A DNA stretch of 64,000 nucleotides from assembly GCA_018806985.1 (NCBI GenBank), contig JADANN010000139.1, forward strand, positions 310,001 to 374,000, read 5' to 3'. Of this stretch, positions 12,101-24,100 are shown one piece after another. A program made the translations under genes and the position numbers. The notes below the pieces were generated by a model that saw only the letters and a list, made by a program, of their open reading frames with translations, searched no databases and was not told the origin of the DNA. Every line of letters starts with the position of its first letter. Position 1 is the first letter of the stretch. This stretch comes from Angiostrongylus vasorum (taxonomy: Eukaryota; Nematoda; Chromadorea; Rhabditida; Metastrongylidae).

Positions 12101-15100
12101 TGGTTAGAGGTGCTCCACAATATAAACGTGCTCGTTGGTTCGATCCCGTGCGCCGGGCTCATAAACCGTCCATTCTCCCGGGTCGATAAATTGGTGCCAA
12201 ATTTGTCTGGGATGATAGTACCACTGACGTGATGCATCGATAGGCCATCGCATATCATTATTGTGGCCAGATATGCATTCAATCACCTCTAACGATGCTT
12301 GAACGAGTCTTGGTTCATCCCACAGGAATCGTTCAACTGCGACGGCTTCTCCATTTTTTTTTGTTTGCATACTGCAATGTACTCACGTGCCCTTTTCTAA
12401 TTATTGTTTTTCGATTAATCCTTTCAAAGAAAAAACTGTTCAAGTGAGCTATCGTCTACCTCAAGAGTTTGCCATTGCGTGAACGGTCCGTCGTTCACGA
12501 ATCCTTGCCTGTTCGTGCTGCCTCCTATATCTGATCTGCAACGACAATCATCGACAACTATCTCGTTTGTGTAAATTCATTATTTAGTTTCACTTTTTAT
12601 TTTCTACCTATTACAATTTTACGGTGGCGTATTAAGCGAAATACAACCACAACGTCGCTGAGATATTTGTAAAACTCCGGACCGCAGGTGTCTAAGTTGG
12701 GGAACGAACGCGCTATTACCCTTTCCGGGGGCTAACGCGTTCATCACCACACCATGCGGGTCCTTCGTTTCGCCTCTCTCTCTCTGCTTAATTGGATTTA
12801 ATGTCGATGTGGGCTCCCCAGATCAATGCCGTTGACGAGTGATTGCTGACGGCGCTGATCGATAGAACTAGCTGAGAGAGGCGGGACGAAGGACCCGCAT
12901 GGTGTGGTGGTGAACGCGTTAACCCCTAGAAAGGGTAATAGCGCGTTCGTTCCCCAACTTAGACACCTGCGGTCCGGAGTTTTGCAAATATCATTATTTA
13001 GTGTTATTTTGTGAAATCTCATTAATAGAGGATGAAATTAATCTGCAGCTCAACAGGTCAAAACTAGAAACGTTGAAATCGATGTGGAGAAAAATGGCGG
13101 CCTGACTCCAATTTTGGAACCATTGCAATACTAGACTATCTGTTTATGAAATTATTAATAAAAAAATGTACCCGATATAATATGAAAAGTTGGTAGAAGA
13201 GGAAGGCAGTAATAGTAATGGGAACTGTAATGGTTTGTGTTCTCTGAGTCTTTCTGCCCATTATCGGTAAGGATAGTATTGGTTGCTAGACATGATGAGC
13301 GAGTATGAAAACCTGATTGTGATTACAACCTTCAATGATAACATTGGGTGGCCATTCTAAAAGTTTTGAATAAACCCAGAAGAGCGCTAAATTCCTAGAT
13401 GTGCACAACTTCATCCAAGATGTCAGCTCTATTTTTAGCACCTCGGGACGACACCATTTACCTAGTTAACTAGTAACAGTGCGAAAATCAATGGAAGATG
13501 ATCAACACATCGTCTGCTGTTGAGAGTATCGAATTTGTACCACGAATATGGAAGAAGACTTTATAACGGTTTTCGCTACCTTCTGTTAAGTTATAGTGCT
13601 GAAGGCCTACGTTGATGACCTTCTTCAGTATCTCTGATCGCATGCAACACCATTGATCGCCTTATTCAGAGCCATCAATGAGCTAAGTGATTGCGGAAAA
13701 CAACAGTGAAGGGTCTATTATCAATACAGACTCGGCCCCATTATAAAACTCAGCAGAGTTAGATATTGCAGTTCAATAATGTTCTTGATAAGCAAAAATG
13801 AAGTTGTTAGCAGTAAGACTTATTCAGTACAGCACTGCCTGACGTTTCAGCGGTTTCTATTCCCTTAGAGCCCATTATTCGCGAGTAAAGGTGATCTTCC
13901 AAATGCAGAACTGAATAGAATTCCTTCGACTAGCACTTTCTCAGTTGAGCATCCATGTAGTCCTGCTTGCATCGAAGAGAGGCGCAGGTAGTCGCATTTT
14001 GATGTCCTGTACACCGTGGTTGTCTTCTGGTATCACCTGTATAACCGATCGTCCCGTTGATCGGCGAGTGACTGGAGCGTGAGCCAGTAAATCTTCCATT
14101 TTACGCTGTTATCCTTTTTACCCTCTCGTCGTGGCTCTAATATATGCCTTGCTGCCTTGGCACCTATCCTTTATCCCATTATACAAATGTCACAGTAGCG
14201 CTTACTAGTGGGTCAACGCTTACTTTACTAAGCAATGAAGACAAATGGTATCGTGCCAAAAGTTGGAGTGCTATGGAAACGAATGGAGAATTTGCTAGTT
14301 TTCACTCGAATTACCCACTAATTAACAAAGATTTTCAGGTAGGAAAGGCAGCATTGACCAAATCCACATTTAAGCACCCATAATTAGGAATATGGTTTTT
14401 CCTCGATACCGTAATTCAGTAATCAGATTGCAAGGAATAAAGCAAGTCTATTAAAAAGGCCATTTCAAAGAACTAGTTCGCCCACAAAGTCAGTCGGCTG
14501 AGATAAAGTACATTTATATGAGTAGAAAAAATTCTTTCGCGTTTTCATTTCATTGACATCGTCGTGATTTGCAAAATTTGCAGGGAATACTTGTTCCGAA
14601 AAGAGGAAGAAATGAAGATTTATAGCGTTTCGATCACGGAGGACATATTCTGCATACATGTCATAGGTATAAACCTGAACTTGAAATTGCGCGTTAAAAG
14701 AAGGTCTTCTCGATATTAGCAACCGCTCAGGAAATTAAAACAGGAGCAATCTAGCTACAATTTTCCTGAGATATTTTTTAAAGCTCCGGACCTCAGCCGT
14801 CTGCAGTAGGCAACGAACCCGCTATTACCATTTCTGGGGTCTAACGCCTTCGCACCATATCCTTCTTTTCAAATTTTTTTTATTGGTGTAATTTTCACGT
14901 TTTTTATTGCATTGTCATAAATTTTATATTCTAGTATTTTTATAGGTGCTATCAGCAATCACCATTCATTGCTACTGATCTGAGGAGCACGAATGGGGCA
15001 GTAAGTAAAAAGTGATTACATTGTGATTTATAATACAGTTTTAGCTTAACTGGGTTTACTGTCGATTTGCGCTCTCCAGATTAATCCCATTGACGGGTAA

Positions 15101-18100
15101 TTGCTGATGGTACTGGTAGGCAGAGAACTAGCTGAGAGAAAGATGAAACGAAGGACCCCACGGTGTGGTGGTGAACGCGTTAGCCCCCGGAAAGGGTAAT
15201 AGCATGTTCGATCCCCACAGCATACACCCGCGGTCCGGAGTTGTGCAAGTAACATAGCATCATTGTAGTTATATTTCGCATAACACCCTGCCATGAAAAA
15301 AGAAAAGGCAGTAAGTAAAAAGTGATTGCATTAAAATCTGTGCTTTACAGCTAAACCTTTATAGATGATCAGTGCTGCCTTCGGAGTATTATGGAGAAGT
15401 CTGCGATATACTCGCTGATAACGGACCACATTATCAATCCTAGACCAAGCAGCGAAAGCGCCGTTTTCAATCGTGCCCCGATTGGTATAGTACCTTTCCA
15501 GAAGAAAACTGATTAACAACCTCTATCATAGGTTTGAATTGCTAAATGTTTGGAAGGGAACTTCGGGAACAGCGGTCTAATTTCCGCATAGAAAAGCTGT
15601 TGAACTGAAATCGCAGGATCTACCATTTCTTCACTACCTTCTACATCCCATTTCACTTTAAGCGCATCTCTTAGTACTTCTTAAGTATCACAAATCGAGG
15701 TATTCGCTTTCTACTACGATGGAGACTTTGCTCCTTAATCCGAACAATGACCCTCATCTCCATAAATTCTACTTGGATAGTGGAATAGGATAAGAAACCG
15801 ACGTAAGGTCTCCGTTCAGTCGTGTGGAGCATTTGAATAATAGTAGGTTGAGAAAGACATTCAACGGAATCCTTAAAGATCAAAAGCAAATAAGTAGGGG
15901 ATCGACGATTGGAAAATGTTAGTGATGATCGACCGTCTGAAACAGACACATCCCTGATGCCAAGATTCTCTTCTAAGTTCTTCGCAGTCGTCATAACTTT
16001 AGTCATTCATGTTTGATCATCAGTCATTGTTCATTCACGTTCATTGTTTGGGAAAAACAAGTTACTATCACAGGACTATCACAGCTATCAACCATCAGCA
16101 TCCTGCATAAAAAGGGCGTCTAAGTGAGTATGCCTCATTCAATAGATGGTCCGCTGAGGAAGACAGGACGCAATACGGACGACCACAGAAGGCAAGGATG
16201 CCACATCGAGAAGAAAGAAGAACCGTTGACTATCGACCCGAATCGTCGGCTCTGATGAAGACGAAAACGTCGAAACGTTAGTCAAATAAAACTGTTTATC
16301 AACCTCGTGTAAGCTCATCAAAGAAAGAACACATGTTTAAATTTAACCATTTTCATGTTTGGCGGTTTTCGAACTACGGTTTTATTAGAAGCTGTACATC
16401 AGTTGTGACATGATGAATGAATGAATTTGAATGATTCCATACAGATAAGAATGAAACCATAAATTCAATAAAGGAAAGAAGCGAAAACTTGGAACAATCG
16501 TGAAAATAAATGGAAAAAAGATATAGCTGAAATGACCTACGAGAACATAACCGAATCGGCTGGACGAGCCAGTGCGTCCTCAAGAGTTGAATCCCAGTAA
16601 GGAAGCGCCAGAGTGGGATCAATTTGGCGAATAGCGAACTCAAGCCTATAACATACTCATAAAATGTTTTTTTTAACGAATTTTTAGATAGTTTTAAGCA
16701 TCATAACATTACAGCTAAGTAAACATCCAAGCAGTTTCCCAAAACAACTAAGTACACAAACGTTTTCTTCTATTTTTTTCAACTGTTGGTCAATTGGTGT
16801 TAGTGCAAACCCTTTTAATGTCTTACTTTTTATTTTCTGCCTTCTATACTTTTTATGGCAGGTTATTACGCGAAATACAACCACAAGATTGCTGAGATAT
16901 TTGCAAAACTCCGGACCGCAGGTGTTTGCGGTGGGGAACGAACGCGCTATTGTCCTTTCCGGGGAGTAATGCGTTCACCACCACACCATGCGGGTCCTTC
17001 GTTTCGCCCGACTCTCAGCTAGTTCTTATCGATCTGTGCCGTCAGCAATCACCCGTTACCGGGACTGATCTGGGGAGCCCACATCGGCATTGAACCCAGT
17101 TAAGTTGAGGCTGTAGTTGTAGAAGGACCCGCATGGTGTGGTGGTGAACGCGTTACTCCCCGGAAAGGAAAATAGCGCGTTCGTTTCCCACCGCAAACAC
17201 CTGCGGTCCGGAGTTTTGCAAATACCTGTTAGTGTCATCAACAAAGGCCGACTTTCAATTACGAACAAGTTATTTTGTTCTTACGAACTTCCCTGGTGAG
17301 CTGAGGCCAGGGTTGCATACAGGTACCATTAGTATTAATCGGTAAACCTTTCAGTGATATCACCTTCTTAAGCGCAGTTTTCGTTTTCTTCTGAATGAGA
17401 CCACCCCGTATGCTATTTGAACACTTTTATAAAAAATGAACGTTTAGTGAATTGTAAAACACCAAACGAAGAAACGACGGGTTTGTTGGCGACTGTTAAA
17501 ATCACTCATTCGGTACTGGTTCGATCGACACCACTCCTGGTCCACAAAGCCTCCTATCCCTTCGGGGTTGGGAAATCGCTACCGGACTTGTCTAGGGAAA
17601 AAGTTGAATCTATGCAGTCGAAGTGGGAGCGCTTTAGTTCGGCTATCTCAGGACTCCTGGAAGAATCGACTCCACCAGCAATCAACGATGTTCAAGATGA
17701 AAGGAAATTCCTCAGGCAGCAGACGAAGGCACACATAAAAAACTCGGAACACCTTCCTAGATGACAGATGCGAGAAAACGAATCGAATGCGAAAAGTGCT
17801 GGGATCCGCAGGATAGATGTGAAAAAACGATTCTTATAAAAAAAGTCATTGAAGCGTCAGCAGCATAAAAAAAGTGAAGACGGCGATAGATGATGTATAA
17901 AATGTACCGCGAAGAGTGGTTCTGCATTCCAGCGGTGGTCCACTTCACTGAATTCGACTCAATACGAAAGCGAACACCAACATCGCTAAGCCAATAACCT
18001 ATGGACCAAGACTCCGACCAACAGCTCTAAGGAGGGCGAAGACGTCGAGACGTTAGCCGAATAAATCTTTTTTACCAATCTTGTGTTAGCTTAATAATCA

Positions 18101-21100
18101 AAGAAGGTGATACATGATTTCTTCTGACTGATCGAACTGAGGGAGTTCTATACTTTAATGTTGATGTATAAAATACACAACTCATTTCGATATATGGGAA
18201 CTCTTCTGAATTATCTCGAAAGATCGACTTCCAATCAATATCGGCTTTAGTAAACAAGTTATTCTGCTTCTACAAACTGTCCTTTAGTACGAAAAGTTCC
18301 ATATGAACAGAATACAAGTAGCGCCGCTTTTTTAGAAAGCAAGAACGGATCTGAAAAAGGCGAAGTCTCAACGGAATCGTCAGACATCGAAGAATGGAAT
18401 TGTCAGACATCGAAGAATGGTCGCTGGTTCAATCACCCATCCCGATTAACAACCTACTGTCAGTTCATCAACAACAGTTCTTGAGAATAGGAGAGCATAC
18501 TACTCCCGCTTAGATTACGGCGTACGCTGCACGGTAGCATCGCGTTAGCTCTTCCTTGTTAGCTAAAATACTTTCATATCTAATAAAAAATGGCTTCTGA
18601 CCTTTTTATGTATTCCCGATGCCATGGCAAAAACGCAGGACCGGAATGAGCGCCGCCCACCACCGTCGACCGAGTATGCATTCTGGCGACCCGATCATAT
18701 TCGCCGTTCTGAATGAAACGTTCTTAGACAGGAAACAAGAAAATAATTGGAAACCGTCAAAGAACTTTCATGCAGTCGTTGATCGGCGCCGATAGTAAAA
18801 CTAAAACTGCTTCCTGGTTTGCTTTTGTAAGATAAAAGGATGGAAAAGTGAAACGTCCGACCTTCATGGCCCCATGGCCATGGCCCACCAAGCCTTCCAT
18901 CTCTCCGGAGTCTGAAAATTGGTGCCAGCCTTGTCTGAGAGGATAGCAGCACTTTCGCGATACAACGGTAGGTCACCGCGAGTCATTGTAAAGGCAATAA
19001 AACATGGTTTCTTTGTCAATCTACCATCACCAGATATGCATTGAATCACCTCCAAACGATGCTTAATGGAATCGAATGCATGGCGCATCCTTCAGGAATT
19101 GATCAGCGCCTAGAGCTTTATCTTTTTTTTATCAAACATGAATAACTTTTTAGTTCAGTTTTCGCATGGCGTCCCACTTAACAACCGCCATTTTGGTCTC
19201 CTCAACTGCAGCTCACTTGATTGTTGAACGTCTATGCTATGTCCCTTTTGTCTTGGGAGCTTGGAGGACCCCTCCCCTTCTGAACCATTTTTTTCACCTG
19301 CTTCAAGGATTGTTTACAATAAAACATGGTTTCTTTGTCAATCTGCTATCACTTCGTTTTAATTAAGGAAAGAAGGATAAAAATGGAATTACGCGGCTGG
19401 ATTCCTTCGCCTTTCGTTTTTCTTAACATTCTTAAATGTGCGGCGTAATACATCATGAGTGAGTCATCGATTGACTATGAGATTTCTCGTAGCAAAGAAA
19501 CAGTTAAAGACGAGTCTTTGAGTAATTAAGCAAATATCACTTGAAAGAACGAATTTGCGGAAATCTTAAACATTAGTTGATCAACACCACTGAAGTCTTC
19601 ACAAAAACACCATGGTTCTGTTTGTTAACATTTGCATTCATGAAAGCACTGAATCTGAAGCTTATCTGCAAAAAATAAAAAAGATAAAGCTCTCGCCGTT
19701 GGTCAGCCTTTACAGTGACACGCGGTGGCCTACCGATGTATCGAGCCAGTGCTGTTATCCTCGGAGACAAGTCTGGTACCAATTTGCCGACCCCGCAAAG
19801 ATGGAAAGGTCGGTGGGCCATGGGCGCGGGGATCGATTCCAAGTGTGTGTTGTAGGGCGCCTCTGAGCACTGCGCCATACACGACCATAGCTTACCTATA
19901 GGTGAACTTTTTGGCACAAGTGATATCCAACTGATTACAATTCTTCTTTTTTTTCCTTTTTAAATAAAATCACCTATTAGGTTACCACCATTTTTCACAG
20001 ACAATACAGCTGGCTGGTCGGCTTACTGCAGCCCGGGGTCGAACCATCGAATATATGCACTCAGTGGGAGCGTCAATTTGTGGCGCTGCTGGTTCCAAGC
20101 AAACTTTAGTACACTAAGATTTTCTTACACGAAGTACTGACCTGCTTCAACATTCGAATTGCTGAGTAGTATCGTTGACGTTCATCGTCTGTCATCATAC
20201 GTATTTCTTTCCTAAAATTAGAAAGTTTTTTTTCGATGAAAACGAAATTTAGTGTAGAATAAATAGAAATTTTTAAGAACTCCCGCAATAATTACAAAAA
20301 AAATTAAAAAAAAACACCGAGTGAGCAGCACGAACCTAAGTGCCTTCTTTAAAATTTGACCATTAGGTAGTCTACATTGGCCATTTGGTGAAGCTATGCC
20401 TAGAAAAACAATCATAGAGAAATAGAAAACATGAAAAGAAGAGAAAAGATAAGATGTTTCAACGAACGACGCGCATAGTGTGGTGGTGAACGCGTCAGCT
20501 CCCGGAAAGGGTAGTAGCATGTTCGATCCCCACAGCAGACACCTGCCGTACGGAGTTTTGCAAATATCTCAGCATCATTATGGTTGATTTTGAATAATAC
20601 CCCTGCGTGAAAATTCTAGACGGCAGCAAATAAAAAAAAGTTAACATTAAGATGTTTGGGTAGAGACAGCTGAGAAATTAACAGCGCAGGCAAAAAGATG
20701 GTTAGAACTGAATTAATTAGTAGTCGATATGTGCTTGTCACTAGGAGCAAAAGTGCGAACAGGTGTAGATGACGAAGCCCGAGCTGATAAAGACTAGAAT
20801 GGTCTAACTGAAGATGGCATTGTTTACTTCGTACGGATTATTAAAGAACGAAATTAGAGCTGCTGTAAGACTCTCAATTAGTCGATAAACTAGTTCCACG
20901 GCAAGAACTTCAACAGCCTCTCCACTGTCATGTAAGAAACCTCGTTGCGTGGCTGCTGAAGGGCTGGGAACGACTTAGCATAGGTATCTTGGTATATAAG
21001 GATAACCATTCTTGCATCATCTATCCGTTATCGGTCAACTATTTACAGGATTCTCTACCGTCTTGGAAACTTCTAATCCACGGCAAATGGTTTCGGTGGC

Positions 21101-24100
21101 AACCTAAAAAAGCCAAACGACGGTAACCTCGTGTTCCTAGGAAAAAGTTGTCAATAAGGGCTAGAAAGGACAGATCCATAGGCAGTGGTCAAATCTACTT
21201 TTGAACTCAACCATCACCATTGATGGAACCTGAAAGTGGGTCAAAAAAGCAAATGGAAGGTTTTCTAAGAGGAGTGCTATATATGAAGCAAAATCGTCTA
21301 ACTAATGAAAGCAATAAACAATTGATACTAGGACAATTCCATTCCTTGTTACATGCATGTTCCATGATGCTTAAGTGAGATGCACAGGGTTCATCTCTCC
21401 GGTGGAATCATTCATGCCGTGCTGTTTGCACTTTGAATCAGAAGTGTCGGTCAAGAATAATGTGTCGATGTCACTAATGTATCACTACCGTCAAGCATTG
21501 CTCAAGCGTATAAAATGAGGTGTTTCACGACGCTGACGACCATCGGGGGACTCCATGGTAGCCGAAGGTTACGTATCTTGCAAAGCACCAGTTGTGTGAA
21601 AGTCTTATTTGTATCCGAACATTATGCGAATTCAAGACACTCACTTATTAAGGTAAGAAAGTACTCACGACGTCAAAAGCAAAGGTTAGCGCCTAGACTT
21701 GGCTTATTCCTCTAAGCTGTGTCCAAACACTCAGAACTATGAAATTTCGTTGAGGTAAATTAATGAATATTTGGCTCAGTAACTTTCGAGGTTCCAACGA
21801 TATAGCAAAGCCGTGTATTCATCCATCCAGACAATTTTGTGCATATGTTAGACTGTCCAGAAATGAATGGGCGTTTTAAAACATTCTTTGCTTTAATGTA
21901 TTTCTTTGCTAAAAAAATTTTTTTTGTGCCACGCCGCATTGTATATCATTAGAATGCCTATTTTATCCTTTTTCTAACTTGCTTTTATATTTAATTAAGA
22001 GTTAAATTTTTTCTTACCAATTTTGAGCTTTGCAATTTTGGATGTCAACAACGAATTTTCGTCAAATTTTCTTTTGTGAGTTCAAACTCGGTCGTAGTGG
22101 AGCAGGGACGGCTCGAAACATTCATGAAGGTTGGGGTGAAGGTAGTGTTGGTGAATCAACAGTGGGAACATGGTTCCGGAAATTCCGATCTAGTGATTTC
22201 GACCTCGAAGTAAACGAAGGCCACGGACGTCCCAGTGAACTTCACGACGACGACGAATTGAAGGCGCTAGTGGAAGCAAACACGAGGACAACTACGAGAA
22301 CTTGTAGTACAGCTTGGCCTAAGCACAGCAACAATTTTCACTCACTTGAATGGCATAGGAAAGACAGAAAAACTCGACAAGTGGACGTCGCACGAACGAT
22401 AATGAAAAAAAAATCGCTGTTTTTGAAGTGTCGTATGCTCTATTCCTGCGCAACAAAAACGATCCTTTTCTTTGTCGGATTGTGACCAGATATGCATTCA
22501 ATCACCTACATCAAAAAAGGTTACGGTGACTGTTTGGTGGTGTGCAGCCGGGCTGATTCATTACAGGTTTTTGGATCCGGGAGAAACGATTTCGGCAGAG
22601 AAGTATTGACAACAAGTCAAAGAAATGCACCGTAAACTCTGACAACAAGGACCGGCATTAATAAAGGATAAAGCTCTTGCCGTTGATCAAACCCAGAAAG
22701 ATGAGCCATGCATTCGACTACACTAAGCATCGTTGGAGGTGATTGAATGCATATCTGGCTTTTACAATGACTCGCGGTGGCCTGCCGATGTATCGAGCCA
22801 GTGCTGCTATCCTCTCAGACAAGTTTGGAACCAATTTGCTGGCCCTAAAGAGATGAAAGGCTTGGTGAGCCACTGGTGCTGGGATCAGTCCCTTGTATGA
22901 GTTACAGAGCGTCTCCGACCATTGCGCCACACGCTCCCTACGACCGGCATTAGTAACAGAATAGGGCCAATCCTTCCCCACGACAACGCGCGGCTTCACC
23001 TAGTGGACCAGGGCTGCAGAGCTTGAAAGAGTTAGGCTACGAAGCTTTGCCTCATCCGCCATATTTGTCAGACCTCTCACCTTCTGACTATCGCTTCTTC
23101 AACCACCTTGACAACTTTCTGCGCGAGAAATGCTTCACCAACCACGACGAGGCAAAAAATCCCTTCAACGAATTCATCGCTTCCAGAACTCAAGAATTTT
23201 ATGCAGCAGTAAACTTGCTTTTCGTTGGTGAAAAAGGTTTGATTTGAATGCTTTTACTTTGATTGATAAAGTTTTGTTTGAAGCAATTTATGACATTTTT
23301 AAATAATGTAGTTAAAGACGCTCGTTTATTTCTGAATAACCTAATACCAGCCCAGAGAGGGAAGCCTTAGCGAACCCAAAGGTGGGCCTTGAACCAACGA
23401 CAACGCATACACTGCGAGGCCCCCTCCACCCACTACGCTGACTTTTTCGTAACTGTGATAACGAAACTGTAGATGAAGCTAACCACCTCGCAAATAGGAG
23501 CACATACACTGCAAATCCATACACTGATAGATGGAACTGGCTATCGGAGCTAGTTCCGCTGGCAGCGCGGCTGCGGCGCCGGGAGGAAGTGCCGATTTCT
23601 TCTTGAAGGCTTGCTCCTACAAAGACAGCAGAGTGCGTAAATCTGAACAGTATACTTAAATATATTACGTCTTCAATTTCAACGTAAGTACAGTTTAATC
23701 TTTTGGTAGTACTAATGATAATAGCTACTGTCTATGGAATGGTAAATAACTGAACAGTAAGGCGGTATCAAACCACGAAAATGGACCAAGAGTCAGTTTA
23801 GCATAAATCCTAGAATATTTGGCTAGGTTGTTCTGCTTAGCGAACATTATTGCAGTCTAATTCAGAACATTTTTTATGGTTAAAGCGATTAACGGGCAAA
23901 GTCAATGGCATGTGGGATTAAAATTAGCCTGGAGTGAGCTTTCCCACTGCTCGAAAGAATTTCCGAAGTTATTACGGTCTGTTTTACCAAACAAATCAAT
24001 TATAGATGCCTCAATTAGAATAGCTGCTTTGCCTTTAACTGTACTACAACAATTTTACTTCAAGTCAAGTAAATAGTTTTCTACGCTGTTGGTACAATAA

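Larger units (their letters stand above)
21848..23344 (+). mobile_element. Defective mariner transposon interrupted by a SINE-like element
   Basis: Terminal inverted repeats match over about 40 bp: TTAGACTGTCCAGAAATGAA on the left, TTAGGTTATTCAGAAATAAA on the right read in reverse. Inside are mariner transposase pieces: the HTH region ([32 protein letters not shown]), then in another frame [18 protein letters not shown] sequence, [11 protein letters not shown] and [15 protein letters not shown]. The second and third catalytic Asp regions remain, but the first (GDEKW) is deleted. Without the 277-bp insertion the element would be about 1.2 kb, normal for mariner. It lies in tyrosinase intron 2. 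Confidence 0.9.

Noticed and set aside
15331..16006. Minus-strand frames in tyrosinase intron 6, including [18 protein letters not shown]
   Set aside because: Coding-like in short stretches, but frames change without splice sites and no family was recognised; a scavenger-receptor match was considered and not supported.
17417..17764. 115-codon plus-strand open frame
   Set aside because: It lies inside a family B SINE copy, and other B copies do not keep the frame.
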